Part shown: piece after piece, positions 35,074 through 44,857 of the stretch | Layout of the letters: every line of letters starts with the position of its first letter | Numbering within the stretch: the stretch's first letter is position 1 | Origin: CAZYQW01 sp964649825 | GTDB lineage: Bacteria; Planctomycetota; B15-G4; JADJEK01 | DNA length: 64,000 bases | Assembly (NCBI GenBank): GCA_964649825.1 | Contig: CAZYQW010000038.1 | Location: 102,581 to 166,580 of the forward strand | Reading direction: 5' to 3' | Made by a program: the position numbers and the translations under genes | The notes under the pieces: generated by a model | Databases searched by the model: none | Seen by the model: only the letters and a program-made list of their open reading frames with translations | Told to the model about the DNA's origin: nothing

Positions 35074-35499
35074 TCAGCCGTCGACCCAGACCCAACTGAA
35101 GCCGTTCCAGCTCCAACTCCCGCAGCGATACACGGGGGCGGGCGGCGGCCGCACGTACGCGCCGCGCGGCGGCCCGACGTAGGCGAGGGGCGATCCGACG
35201 TAGGCGACGGGCGGGCCGACGTAGACGGGGCCCGGTGCGTGGTACCCCGGTCCGCTCCACGAGACCCCGTAGCGGTGATGATCGATGGCGTGACCGGTGA
35301 TCGCGCCCGCGAGCGCTCCGACGCCGGCTCCGATCAGGGCGCCGCCCCCGATGCTCTTGCCGGCCGCGTCGGCGATCAGCGCGCCCGCTCCGGTGCCGAA
35401 CGCGGCGCCGGTCCACGCCCCGGTCCCCGTCGCCGAGTGGCAACCGCTCGCGAGCAGGAGCACGGGAAAGAGGGAAACGAGAACGATTCGACGCATCAT
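35074..35499 (-). CDS. Glycine-zipper lipoprotein with Pro/Tyr-rich repeats
   Basis: A 141-residue lipoprotein. The lipobox is LLASGC; Gly-zipper repeats (GTGAGALIADAAG, GAGVGALAGAITG) could form a membrane-spanning pair, and a YVGPP/YVGSP repeat region (VYVGPPVAYVGSPLAYVGPP) precedes an aromatic end (SWSWNGFSWVWVDG). Related YMGG-like and Rickettsia 17-kDa-type proteins are outer-membrane lipoproteins without known function. ATG 35499 has GAGGTGA upstream. Confidence 0.7.
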   Translation of the reverse strand: MMRRIVLVSLFPVLLLASGCHSATGTGAWTGAAFGTGAGALIADAAGKSIGGGALIGAGVGALAGAITGHAIDHHRYGVSWSGPGYHAPGPVYVGPPVAYVGSPLAYVGPPRGAYVRPPPAPVYRCGSWSWNGFSWVWVDG

Positions 35500-35579
35500 G
35501 GCTGCTCACCTCTATCTCTCACGGTACGACCGATCCGCCGCCGAGGCGCGGCGTTTTTCCGGATCACGCCGTGCGCGCG

Positions 35580-38351
35580 TCACCCGCCGAGGCGGCGACG
35601 CAGCGCCTCGATGGCGGCCGCGCGCGCCGTCGCGGACGCGTGCGGGTCATACGCTTGCAGCCCGTCGACGCGCCGCCCGAGCGCGACCATCGCGCGGACG
35701 CGGATCGCGAGCGCCTCGTGGTCGAGGAACGCCAGGAGCAAGCGGGCGTCGATCGATCGGTCGAGCCCGGCCCGGTCGATTGCTTGCTCGAGCTCCGCCG
35801 ACTCTGCCCCCCCCGCGCGCAGGACGGCCTCGACGTCGCGCGACGGCGGCTCCGTCCCCTTCGGCGGCGCCGGCACGACGGGACCGGCGAGGCCGAGGAA
35901 CGCGCGCGCCTCGAGGTCGGACGGGGAGACGAGGAGCGCCCGCTGCGCCAGTGCCGCGAGGTTGTCCGGCGCGGCGCGCGCGTCGAGGAGGAGCCGCTTC
36001 GCCTTCACGGCGTCCGGGAGACGCCGGGCGAGCTCCGACCGTTCCTCCGGCGAGAGGCGGCTCGTGTCGAGCCACGGACCGATGTCGCTCGCGATCGCGC
36101 GGAGGAAACGGGCGTTCCCCGGGGCCTGCTCGCGGATGCTCACCGATGGTCGCGCCAGCTCGAACGCGACGGTCGGTCGATCGTCCGTCATCACTGCGAC
36201 CTCTGGCGCCGCGGCGAGGATCGAGTCGCCGTCGGCCACGAAGCAGCCGAGCACGGCGACGGCGTCCTCCATGCGAGCGCGCTCGAGGTCCCTCGCGACG
36301 GCGGGCGCCCGCGAGCGCTCGAGGACGGCGGCCACGTCGATCCGCGCCGCGGCGTCGGGCGCGCCGACGAGGAGCGCGCACTGATCGAAGAGGAACAGCC
36401 ACGTCGCCGGCATCGACGCCGCGAACGTCTTCAGCAGGATCCCGAACTCGCGCTCCGAGGAGGTGTGGATCGGGATCCACTGGCAGAGGACGCCGCCTGG
36501 AGAGAGGCGACGCCGGCACCCCTCGTAGAACTCGCGCGTGTAGAAGTGGACCGCGGCCGGCGTGTTCGGCGGCAGCGGCTCGAGCGTGATGACGTCGTAG
36601 GGATCCCCCGGCCGCTCGACCGCCGAGCGGCCGTCCCCGTAGCGGACGCGCACCTCCTTGCCGGCGTCGGTCGCGTACGGCACGCCGTGGTTCACCGGCT
36701 CGAACCATGGCGCGAGGCCGATCACCGCGCGCGAGATCTCGGCGATCTCGATCCGCCGCACGCCGGGGTGCAGCGAGATCGACCCGACCGTGGTCCCCGT
36801 GCCGTACGCGATGACCAGCACCGTGCGCGGATCGGCGGCGAGGAGCACCGGCAGATGGCCGAGCATGCGCATGTAGCCGTAGTGGGACTCGGTGCCCGCG
36901 GCGAGGAACGCGTTCGTGTAGAGCGCCAGCCCGCGATCGCCGCCGAGGTCGACCACGCTCGCCACGACGTGCGCGTCCTCGCGGACGTCGAGCACGCGGC
37001 GCTCGCGGGCGTAGTCCTTGGTGAACTCGACCGATTCGGCGAGCAGGGGCGCGTCCGAACGGACCCACGGCAGGCCGGCCGCCAACGCGAGGAGGACGGC
37101 GGGGAGGGCCCATCCGTCGACCCGCCGCCAGAGCACGAGCGCCGCGGGCAGGAACAGGGTCGAGAACGCGACGATCGACGCCTTCACCGAGAGAACCGGC
37201 CCCGCGACGAACGCGGCGGCGGCCACTCCCGCGACCGATCCAAGCGACGACGCCGCGTAGCCGACGGCGCTCCGACGTCGCGCGCCGCCGGACAACGCGC
37301 CGACGAGCAGGGGGAACGCGGCGGCCGACGCGGCCGTCGCGGGCGCCGCGAGCGCCGCCGCGACGGCGAGCGCCACCACGAGCTCCTGCCCCGCGTGATA
37401 CCCGCCCTGCGGATGGCCCGGAAAGAGCGCCGCGAACCGCGCGAGGGCGGGGATGAGCGCGACGGACAGCCCGCCGGCGAGGGCGGCGAACGCGAGGGCC
37501 CAGCTCGCCGCCGTGCGACCTCCGCCCCGCCGCGCGATTCCGGCGCCGATCCACGCGCCGGCGCCGCCGCCGATCAGGATGCCGGAGAGCGACGCGGCGA
37601 GCGCGCTCATCAGGCCGGGCACGAAGAAGAGCAGCACCCGGGTCCAGACCAGCTCCAACGCCAGCACGCTCGCCCCCGCGAGGCCGATCGCGAGCAGGCA
37701 TCGCCCCGCCGCGGCGGGCGGACCGATCCCGGCCTCTCCTTCCTCGTTCGCGACCGGGCCGTCGAGCCCGCGCGGGGCCCGCGCCCGGAGCCCGAGCCCG
37801 ACCGCCGCCGCCACGACAGCGAGCGCGCCCAGGCTCGCGGTCAGCCCGAACGCCCGTGGCAGGAAGAAGCCGGCCGCGCTCGCGCCGATCATCGACCCGA
37901 TCATCTCGGTGCCGTAGATCCGTCCCGCCGCGACCCCCGCCCGGCGGCCGCCCGCGTCGAGTTCGACCAGAGGCGGGAACGCGGCGCCGGCCGCCACGGC
38001 GGGGAGCAGGACGAGCGGCACGACGAGCGCGAACTTCGCGACCGGCGCCCACTCGCCGCCGGGGCTCAGGAAGACGGCAAACACGGGAAGGCGAGGCAGC
38101 ACCAGAGCCCCGAGCAGCGCGGCGCCGGCGAAGGCGAGGAACGCCTCGGCGGCCCGCCGCCCGGGCGACGGCGAGCGCCACGCGAGGCGGTCGATCCACA
38201 CGCTCCCGAGCGCCAGCCCGGCCAGCCACGCGCCGAGCACGGTCGCGACCGTCACGTTCGTGTTGCCGAGGATCGCCTCGGCCATCCGCGACACGATCAC
38301 CTCGGCGCCGAGCGCGACGAAGCCGAGCAGGAACGCGAGCGTCACGCTCAC
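35580..38351 (-). CDS. Spermidine-synthase-like polytopic membrane protein (second of tandem pair)
   Basis: A 923-residue protein. Some ten to twelve hydrophobic helices (residues 1 to about 460, MFS-like) precede a spermidine-synthase/methyltransferase-like domain (VLVIAYGTGTTVGSISLHPG, IEIAEIS, YDVITLEPLPPNT, GVLCQWIPIH) and an alpha-helical tail. Fusions like this are widespread in Planctomycetes and Myxobacteria, usually without proven aminopropyltransferase activity. GTG at 38351 overlaps the upstream paralogue's stop as GTGA. The open frame extends far upstream only because it shadows that gene. Confidence 0.75.
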   Translation of the reverse strand: MSVTLAFLLGFVALGAEVIVSRMAEAILGNTNVTVATVLGAWLAGLALGSVWIDRLAWRSPSPGRRAAEAFLAFAGAALLGALVLPRLPVFAVFLSPGGEWAPVAKFALVVPLVLLPAVAAGAAFPPLVELDAGGRRAGVAAGRIYGTEMIGSMIGASAAGFFLPRAFGLTASLGALAVVAAAVGLGLRARAPRGLDGPVANEEGEAGIGPPAAAGRCLLAIGLAGASVLALELVWTRVLLFFVPGLMSALAASLSGILIGGGAGAWIGAGIARRGGGRTAASWALAFAALAGGLSVALIPALARFAALFPGHPQGGYHAGQELVVALAVAAALAAPATAASAAAFPLLVGALSGGARRRSAVGYAASSLGSVAGVAAAAFVAGPVLSVKASIVAFSTLFLPAALVLWRRVDGWALPAVLLALAAGLPWVRSDAPLLAESVEFTKDYARERRVLDVREDAHVVASVVDLGGDRGLALYTNAFLAAGTESHYGYMRMLGHLPVLLAADPRTVLVIAYGTGTTVGSISLHPGVRRIEIAEISRAVIGLAPWFEPVNHGVPYATDAGKEVRVRYGDGRSAVERPGDPYDVITLEPLPPNTPAAVHFYTREFYEGCRRRLSPGGVLCQWIPIHTSSEREFGILLKTFAASMPATWLFLFDQCALLVGAPDAAARIDVAAVLERSRAPAVARDLERARMEDAVAVLGCFVADGDSILAAAPEVAVMTDDRPTVAFELARPSVSIREQAPGNARFLRAIASDIGPWLDTSRLSPEERSELARRLPDAVKAKRLLLDARAAPDNLAALAQRALLVSPSDLEARAFLGLAGPVVPAPPKGTEPPSRDVEAVLRAGGAESAELEQAIDRAGLDRSIDARLLLAFLDHEALAIRVRAMVALGRRVDGLQAYDPHASATARAAAIEALRRRLGG

Positions 38352-41287
38352 CCGCGGTTCTCCTGCGACTCCGCCTGCTGCTGGAAACGCGTGATCGCGC
38401 GCCGGGCGAGGACGCCCCAGACCTCGTGGTCGACGAGCGGCGCGGCCACCTCGGTCGCGCGCGCCGGATCCCCGTCGAGCGCGATCACCATCGCGGCCGC
38501 GATGCTCGAGAAGCCGTCGCGCGACCTCGCGTACGCGTTCTCCAGGTTCGCGCGGGCCGCCTCGTCGTGGCCGTTCAGGTAGTGGGCCATGCCGAGCAGC
38601 ATCAGGTTGGCCGCCACGTCGTCCAGCTTCACGGTGTGGTCGAGCGCCGCGACCGCCTTGGCGCCCTCCCCGAGCAGGAGGTGCGCGGTGCCGAGGTTGC
38701 GGGCCACCTCCGCGTTGTCGGGATTGAGGGTCAAGACCCGGCCCGCGAACGACACGACGTCCGCGAAGCGCCGGCTCGCGAGCTGCCGCGCGCTCAACGC
38801 CGCCACCTCCTGGTTCAGCGCCGGATGCTTCGCGTCGAACGCGAGGCCGGCCAGGTAGCGCACCGCCTCCTTCTCCTCCAGCCCCTCGCGGTCGGTCGGG
38901 TCGACCGTCGCCCGCAGCCCCCAGTAGTGCCCGGTGAGGTACTGGGTGAGCGCGGCCGCCCGTTTGTTCAGGTTGCCCTCGAACTCCATCCGTTCCGCCT
39001 CGGACAGGTCGTCGTCGAACTCGAGGTAGCCCATGACCGACGAGCCGAACTGGAGCGCGATGTTGTTGAGGTTGGTCAGCGCGAGGACCGCCTCCGGCTC
39101 GGTCGTGCGCGCGGCGCGGTACTCGAGGATCGGCCGGTCGACGGTGTTCACGAGGTCCTGCTCGCCCACCGCGGTGTCGCCGCCGAACACGCCCTCGATC
39201 GTGTACTGGTCCCCCAGGTAGAGCTCGAGGACGTCGAACGGCTCGTTCCATCCCGCCGCCGCGTACGTCGCCTGGAACCGCGGGGACCGCAGCGCCCGCG
39301 ACACCCGACCGACGTCGATCCGGACGACGTCGACCGCGCCGACGAGGCCCACGAGCGGGTGCGGGCTCTGCACGTCGAGGAGGAACATCCACGTCTGCGG
39401 GAAGACGCGGGAGAACGTGCGCGCGACGATCCCGAAGTCCTCCCAGCGGAGCTGGTGCATCGGGATCCACTGACAGAACAAGCCGTTGCTGCCCAGGAGG
39501 TCGCGCACCGCCGTGAAGTGCTCGACGCTGTAGAGCGATCCCGCGCCGTCGAGCCACGGGAAGTAGAGGTCGCCGACGACGAGGTCATACTTCAGCGCGG
39601 TCCCGCGGACGAACGAGACCGCGTCGTCGCGGTAGACCTGGACCCTCGGATGGTTGAGCAGGTTCTGTCCGTCGTCCGCGAAGTACGGCAGCATGTCGAG
39701 GACGGAATCGATCAGCTCGACCGCGTGCACCGACTGCACGCCGGCGTCGAGCAGCCCGTTCACGGTCGCCCCGGTCCCGACCCCCAGCGCGAGCGCGCTC
39801 CGCGGCTGCTCGTGCAGGAGCGCCGCCAGCAATCCCTGCTTCGTCTCGATCACCTTCGCGGATTCGCCGCCGCCCTGCCGCGTCGTACGGTTGATGAACA
39901 GGACCGGGCGGCGTTCGCCCGGCGCCTCGAGCAGGCAGACGTTCGCCACCGGCCCCTCCTCGTACCGCAGGAGCCGCGTGAAGTACGGGTCGGCGGGGAT
40001 CGCGCGCAAGTCGACCGGCCCGAGCACGACGAGCGCGACCACGAGCCCGGCGCCCGCCGCCGCGAAGGCGCGTCCCCGAGCCGGCACGAACGCCGCCGCG
40101 AGCGCCGCCACGCCGGCCGCGACGAGCAGCGAGCTCTTCACGCCGATCGCCGGGATGGCGACGAACCCGGCGAGCAGCGATCCGACGACGCCGCCCGCGG
40201 TGTTGATCAGCGTGATCCGTCCCACGTGACTCGAGCGCCGGACGCGGCCCGACGCGTCGCCGAGCAGGACCGAGAAGATCGCGCCCGAGACGAGCGGGGC
40301 CGGGAGCACGAGGAGCGCGAGGCCGAGCTGCGTCGAGATCGCTCGTGCGACCTCCACGTCGAACCCCTCCGCGACCCATCGGATCGCCGCGCCCGTGGTC
40401 GCGGCCGCTGCCGCGAGCCCGGCGAGCAGCCACGGCAGGACGACGGTCGGGTCGACTCGCGTGAGGAACCGCGCGCCGAGCGCGGCGCCGGCCGCGACGC
40501 CGAGGAGGAACACGGCGAGGACGACGGTGAACGAGTACGGCGACGACTCCAGGTACTGCATCAGGAGGCGCGTGGCGAGCAGCTCGACCGCGAGCGCGCA
40601 GGACCCGGCCGCGAACGCCGCGACGCCGACGTGGAGCGGGACCCGCGTCGACGGGGCGGCGTCCTCCGCGCCGAACGGCTCGCGCGCGGGGACGCGGCGC
40701 GCGAGGGCCAAGCCCACGGCGCCGGCCGCAAGCGCGACGAGACCGCACAGAAGGACCGACGCTCGGACCCCGAGCGACTCGATCAGGACGATCCCCACCA
40801 GCAGCGCTCCCGCCACGGAGCCGACGGTGTTCGCCGCGTAGAGCAGGCCGGGTTCGCGCGCGCCCTCGCGGCGATCGACGAGCGCGGCCACCGTTCCTCC
40901 GAGGCAGACGCCGGGCACGGCCACCGTCGCCACCGCGATCGCGAGGAGCCCGGCGGCGTGGATCCACGCCGCGTCGTCGAACGTCCAGTCGAAGAACAGC
41001 GGGGCGACGCGGGCGAGGATCGGGATCGCGAGCAGCATGAAGACGCCGCCGGCGATGGCCGCCCATCCGAACCACTGCACCGGTCGCGCCGCGCGGTCGG
41101 CGATGCGGCCGAGCAGGAGAGCGCCCGCGGCGAGCGCCGCCAGGAAGACGGCCACGATGATCGCCGCCGCCTCGACCGTGCTTCCGAATCGCGACGTGAA
41201 CGCGCGCACGAGCGCGATCTCGAAACCGACCGCCGCGGCCCCGGTCGTGACGAGCAACGCCGCACGCAGGGAGAGGGAAACCGACAC
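38348..41287 (-). CDS. Spermidine-synthase-like polytopic membrane protein with TPR tail (first of tandem pair)
   Basis: A 979-residue paralogue of the next gene: a polytopic N-terminal half, a nucleotide-binding methyltransferase-like domain (SALALGVGTGATVNGLLDAG, AVELIDSVLDMLPYF, YDLVVGDLYFPW, GLFCQWIPMH), then a C-terminal TPR-like region (VLTLNPDNAEVARNLGTAHL). The missing canonical Asp pair for putrescine binding cannot be checked without a structure-based alignment. GTG at 41287 (VSVSLSLRAALLV) has AAGGTAGG upstream and starts the first helix; an ATG at 41353 is possible. Confidence 0.72.
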   Translation of the reverse strand: MSVSLSLRAALLVTTGAAAVGFEIALVRAFTSRFGSTVEAAAIIVAVFLAALAAGALLLGRIADRAARPVQWFGWAAIAGGVFMLLAIPILARVAPLFFDWTFDDAAWIHAAGLLAIAVATVAVPGVCLGGTVAALVDRREGAREPGLLYAANTVGSVAGALLVGIVLIESLGVRASVLLCGLVALAAGAVGLALARRVPAREPFGAEDAAPSTRVPLHVGVAAFAAGSCALAVELLATRLLMQYLESSPYSFTVVLAVFLLGVAAGAALGARFLTRVDPTVVLPWLLAGLAAAAATTGAAIRWVAEGFDVEVARAISTQLGLALLVLPAPLVSGAIFSVLLGDASGRVRRSSHVGRITLINTAGGVVGSLLAGFVAIPAIGVKSSLLVAAGVAALAAAFVPARGRAFAAAGAGLVVALVVLGPVDLRAIPADPYFTRLLRYEEGPVANVCLLEAPGERRPVLFINRTTRQGGGESAKVIETKQGLLAALLHEQPRSALALGVGTGATVNGLLDAGVQSVHAVELIDSVLDMLPYFADDGQNLLNHPRVQVYRDDAVSFVRGTALKYDLVVGDLYFPWLDGAGSLYSVEHFTAVRDLLGSNGLFCQWIPMHQLRWEDFGIVARTFSRVFPQTWMFLLDVQSPHPLVGLVGAVDVVRIDVGRVSRALRSPRFQATYAAAGWNEPFDVLELYLGDQYTIEGVFGGDTAVGEQDLVNTVDRPILEYRAARTTEPEAVLALTNLNNIALQFGSSVMGYLEFDDDLSEAERMEFEGNLNKRAAALTQYLTGHYWGLRATVDPTDREGLEEKEAVRYLAGLAFDAKHPALNQEVAALSARQLASRRFADVVSFAGRVLTLNPDNAEVARNLGTAHLLLGEGAKAVAALDHTVKLDDVAANLMLLGMAHYLNGHDEAARANLENAYARSRDGFSSIAAAMVIALDGDPARATEVAAPLVDHEVWGVLARRAITRFQQQAESQENRG

Positions 41288-41503
41288 GCTCGACCTACCT
41301 TGGAAATAGATCCGGAGGATCTTAGCCGTCACCGCGGCTCGTAAACGACCCACTTCCCGGCGAGGTAACCGAGTTTCGTGCGAAGGCGCGCGGAATCATG
41401 AAGATTCGATCGGTCGAGCGTTCGAAAGCGCACAGGAAGGCGGTCGGAGCACGTCGTGGGCCGCGCCGGCGGACGCGTCCGGGGCGGCGCGGGCGAGCCG
41501 GGA

Positions 41504-43294
41504 TCAGCGCTTCTGGCGGTACGCGCGCTCGAGCGCTTCCTGGAGCCCCTTCAGCTCGTTCTGCTGCAGCGTGAGGGATCGCGTGAAGTCGAGGTTCCCG
41601 TCGTAGCGGGTGATCTGCTTCAAGATGTAGAGGGCGGCTTCGCGCACGCCGCGCGGCCGCTTCATGTCCGCCACGATGTCGTGGGAGCGGAGCGCCACGG
41701 CCGGCGAGCCGATCCGGATCAACCCTTCCACGACGGTCGGCTCCACCGGCGCGATGCTGATCTTGCGGAACAGCCAGTCGAGGTCGCGCGCCTCGACCTT
41801 CTGAGCGACGAGCACGTGGCGGGGCGAGGCGCGGCGCTCCGACAGGAGCTGGGCCACCGAGCGACGGAACCGCGTGCCGAGCGTCATGCTGACGATCTGC
41901 TGGGTCACCTGGTTCGAGTCCTCGAGGTACGAGAACTCGCCCGCGCCCGCCTCCGCGATCTCCCGCAACGCGCTCTCCGCTTCTCCTTGGCGGTTGAACG
42001 AGAGCTGGCCGCGACCGGTGAAGAGGGTGCTCACCGTGGTCCTTCCGACCCGCGAGCGCGACGCTGACTTCAGGCGCATGCGCAGCTTCGCCATGTCCTC
42101 GGGATGCGGCGGCGCGTCGGCGATGATCAACAGCACGCGGTGCGCGCGCGGCCGCCACGTGAGCTCGTCGAGCGCGTGCTCGACCGCTTCGAGGATCGCC
42201 TCCGGCACGTCGGCGCCGCCGTCGGAGTGGAGCGACTCGAGGAAGTTCAAGATCGCGTACCGGTCGGTCGAGATCGGCGTCGCCAAGGTGACGTACTCGT
42301 CGCCGTGGTCCCGGTACGCGATGACGCCGAGCCGGACGTTCGGGATCAGGTCGGAGAGGTCGGTGATGATGCGGTCGACCGTCGCCTTCGCCGCGCGCAG
42401 GAACATGTCCATGCTCGACGTCGTGTCGATCAAGAACACGAGGTCGAGCCCGTTCGTGCGGTAGTCCTCGAGCGCACCCTTCAGCGGCCCATCGACGCCT
42501 CGCAGGTTGATGCCGCGGCTGCCGAAGCCGCCCGCGCCCTCGGCGCCCTGACCGGTGCCGAGGTTGCTGAGGGCGTCGATCCCGACCGCCTGGATCGGCA
42601 CGTCCTCGAGGTACGGGTGATCGGGGACGTCGACGTCGTCCGGCTCGATCTCCGGCAGGTCGTCGGTCTCCTCCTCGAGCTCGGGGGGGGTCTCGAGGGC
42701 GATCTCCTCGACCTCGGCCGGCATCGAGGTGTCCCGCTGCACGTCGGCCGTGATGATGATGTTCTCCGGGCTCGCCCGATCCTCTTGGATGAACCTCTCC
42801 GCCCACGTCAAGAGCACGATGTGCACCACGATCGAGATGGCGAACCAGGGGGTCCGCTTCAGCTCGCGGACGAACGCGCCGAAGAACTCCTCCTCGAACG
42901 ACGCCGGCGTGTCGGCGCGGACGACCACGGCCGGCGCGATCTCGCCCCGCTCGACGCGCACGGTGAGCTGGCCGATCGACAGCGTCTCGCCCCCGCTCAG
43001 GAGCACGCGCCGCGCCGGTCGATCGTCCACCTTCAGAGAACCCTCGTCGTCGAGCCGCTCGACCAGGATGCCGCCCGCGCGACGGGTAAGGCGCGCGTGG
43101 AACGGACGAACCGAAGCATGGGAGAGCTGGATTCCGTTGCGGTCGTCGGAGCCGATCGTGATCGGCCGGAGGACGGGGAGCGGCAACGTCCGCCCGTGGA
43201 GCACGATGCGCCAGGTCTGCGTCGCGGTGCCGCGATCCCGGTCGACCGCGGCCGGCGGCGAGCTGGAGTCGGCGTTCGGCGTCTCGTCCGTCAT
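41504..43294 (-). CDS. FHA-transmembrane-VWA protein
   Basis: A 596-residue protein with an N-terminal FHA phosphothreonine-binding domain (about 30-120: ITIGSDDRNGIQLSHASVRP-FHA), one membrane helix (WFAISIVVHIVLLTWAERF, about 148-167), an acidic linker, and an extracytoplasmic VWA domain with MIDAS DTTSSM near 285-292 and FLIDTTSS-type strand. An FHA domain on the kinase side and a VWA domain outside suggest coupling of Ser/Thr kinase signalling to an envelope complex; that is inference. Three kinases or kinase-linked genes are within 50 kb. ATG 43294 begins the protein. Confidence 0.78.
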   Translation of the reverse strand: MTDETPNADSSSPPAAVDRDRGTATQTWRIVLHGRTLPLPVLRPITIGSDDRNGIQLSHASVRPFHARLTRRAGGILVERLDDEGSLKVDDRPARRVLLSGGETLSIGQLTVRVERGEIAPAVVVRADTPASFEEEFFGAFVRELKRTPWFAISIVVHIVLLTWAERFIQEDRASPENIIITADVQRDTSMPAEVEEIALETPPELEEETDDLPEIEPDDVDVPDHPYLEDVPIQAVGIDALSNLGTGQGAEGAGGFGSRGINLRGVDGPLKGALEDYRTNGLDLVFLIDTTSSMDMFLRAAKATVDRIITDLSDLIPNVRLGVIAYRDHGDEYVTLATPISTDRYAILNFLESLHSDGGADVPEAILEAVEHALDELTWRPRAHRVLLIIADAPPHPEDMAKLRMRLKSASRSRVGRTTVSTLFTGRGQLSFNRQGEAESALREIAEAGAGEFSYLEDSNQVTQQIVSMTLGTRFRRSVAQLLSERRASPRHVLVAQKVEARDLDWLFRKISIAPVEPTVVEGLIRIGSPAVALRSHDIVADMKRPRGVREAALYILKQITRYDGNLDFTRSLTLQQNELKGLQEALERAYRQKR

Positions 43295-43431
43295 GCTCTC
43301 ATGATCGACCTAAAGGCTCGATCACCTCAAGGTTTGCGTCGAGAACCCGGGCGGCCGGAGAGGGCCGACCGGGACCTCGGACACGGACTATACTCGCGAC
43401 GTCGGCCGACGTGACACATGGGCAAGGGTTC

Positions 43432-44166
43432 CTACCTTTCCGCCCCTTCCGAGGCCCGGATCAGGGCGACCATGTCGCGTACGGCCCGCTCCATGCCGAT
43501 CAGAACGCCGCGCGCCACGATGCTGTGGCCGATATTGAGGTCGAGGATCCCATCGATCGCGGCGATCGGCTCGACGTTGCGGTAGTTCAGGCCGTGCCCG
43601 GCGTGCGGCTCCAGACCCAGCTCCCACGCGAGCGCCACCCCCGACCGGATCGCGTCGAGCTCGTGCTCGGCGGCGGCGGAGCTCTTCGCGCCGGCGTACG
43701 GGCCGGTGTGGAGCTCGACGGCGCCGGCGCCGATCGTGTGCGCCATCTCGACCTGCGGGCGGTTCGCGTCGATGAAGAGCGACACCGCGATCCCCGCGTC
43801 GACCAGGCGCCGCACCGCGCGCTCGATCACGTCGCGGTGGGCGCGAACGTCGAGCCCGCCCTCGGTCGTCAGCTCCTCGCGCTTCTCGGGAACGAGCGTC
43901 ACCTGGTCGGGGCCGAGCTCGATCGCGATCCCGATCATCTCGTCGGTCGCCGCGATCTCGAGGTTCAAACGCGTGCGGATCGTCTCGCGCAGCACGTCGA
44001 CGTCGCGGTCCTGGATGTGCCGCCGGTCCTCGCGGAGGTGCACGGTGATTCCATCGGCTCCGGCCAGCTCGGCGAGGACCGCCGCGTGGACCGGGTCCGG
44101 CTCGTCGGCGCCGCGTGCCTGGCGGATCGTCGCCACGTGATCGATGTTGACCTGCAGGGACGCCAA
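43432..44166 (-). CDS. pdxJ: Pyridoxine 5'-phosphate synthase
   Basis: PdxJ condenses 1-amino-acetone 3-phosphate with deoxyxylulose 5-phosphate to give pyridoxine phosphate. The 244-residue product carries LQVNIDHVATIRQARG, ITVHLREDRRHIQDRDV, TLVPEKREELTTEGG and LNYRNV plus NIGHSIVARG, all family signatures. I chose the TTG at 44166, with GGAGGTG five bases upstream; the ATG at 44220 gives a non-family extension. Together with pdxA this gives two steps of the DXP-dependent vitamin B6 pathway in one window, though 37 kb apart. Confidence 0.93.
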   Translation of the reverse strand: MASLQVNIDHVATIRQARGADEPDPVHAAVLAELAGADGITVHLREDRRHIQDRDVDVLRETIRTRLNLEIAATDEMIGIAIELGPDQVTLVPEKREELTTEGGLDVRAHRDVIERAVRRLVDAGIAVSLFIDANRPQVEMAHTIGAGAVELHTGPYAGAKSSAAAEHELDAIRSGVALAWELGLEPHAGHGLNYRNVEPIAAIDGILDLNIGHSIVARGVLIGMERAVRDMVALIRASEGAER

Positions 44167-44227
44167 CGAGCACCTCCGAGATCGCGGTCGCGGGGGGAGT
44201 ATAGAGCCTGTCCAGGCCACTTCTCCC

Positions 44228-44260
44228 GCGGCGCCGAAGAAGAGTTCGGCTCGGCGCCGC
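44228..44260 (-). terminator. GC hairpin after the sigma-factor gene
   Basis: Perfect 10-base arms GCGGCGCCGA (44228-44237) and TCGGCGCCGC (44251-44260), 18 bases past the stop of the sigma-factor gene in its direction of transcription. No T-tract; probable terminator or 3'-end stabiliser. Confidence 0.4.
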
Positions 44261-44277
44261 CCGGCCGGGCGGGCCGG

Positions 44278-44835
44278 CTACCCGGCGATCTCCTTCTTGA
44301 GCCAGGCCCGGGCGAAGCTCCAGCCGCGCTCGACGGTCCGCTCCGAGACGTCGAGGACGCGCGCGATCTCCGCGACGGAGAGCCCCGCGAAGAACCGGAG
44401 CTCCACGATCCGTCGCTTCTCCGGATCGACCTGGTCCATCCGCTCCAACGCCTCGTCCAACGCGAGAAGATCGATCGCGCGCTCCTCGAAGACGTCGAGA
44501 CCCTCGACGAGCGGGACGCGCGGCTCGCCGCCGCCGCGCTTCTGGGCCGAACGCTGCTCGGCGTGACGGAGGAGGACGCGTCGCATCAGGGTGGCCGCGA
44601 TCGCGAAGAACTGCTCGCGGTTCTGCCAGTTCTGCTCGCGCTGATCGACCAGACGAAGATACGCCTCATGGACCAACGCGGTCGGCTGAAGGGTATGATC
44701 GACGCGCTCGCGCCGGAGCTGGTTCTCGGCCACGCGACGCAGCTCGGCGTAGACGAGGGAAACCAGCTTCTCCGGCGCGCCGGCGTCGCCGCCTTGAACG
44801 TCCGCAAGTAGTCGAGTGACGTCGCTCGAGGTCAT
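44278..44835 (-). CDS. ECF-type RNA polymerase sigma factor (planctomycete kinase-linked group)
   Basis: A 185-residue sigma-70-family ECF factor. Region 2 has LQPTALVHEAYLRLVDQREQ and FFAIAATLMRRVLLRHAEQR; region 4 is VDPEKRRIVELRFFAGLSVA-EIA followed by the DNA-recognition helix VSERTVERGWSFARAWLKKE. The wording (ATALVHEAYLRL, MRRILVDHAR-type) matches the ECF group common in Planctomycetes and Acidobacteria and often encoded next to Ser/Thr kinases. The kinase gene is divergent, with only 22 bases between the two starts. No anti-sigma factor is seen, so kinase-mediated control is plausible. Confidence 0.88.
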   Translation of the reverse strand: MTSSDVTRLLADVQGGDAGAPEKLVSLVYAELRRVAENQLRRERVDHTLQPTALVHEAYLRLVDQREQNWQNREQFFAIAATLMRRVLLRHAEQRSAQKRGGGEPRVPLVEGLDVFEERAIDLLALDEALERMDQVDPEKRRIVELRFFAGLSVAEIARVLDVSERTVERGWSFARAWLKKEIAG

Positions 44836-44857
44836 GTCCGCCGGAACCGCGTGAACG

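Noticed and set aside
35580..39557. One continuous open frame of 1325 codons spanning both spermidine-synthase-like genes
   Set aside because: The upstream third is a shadow of the paralogue in another frame; the GTGA overlap at 38348-38351 and the family N-terminus show two separate genes.
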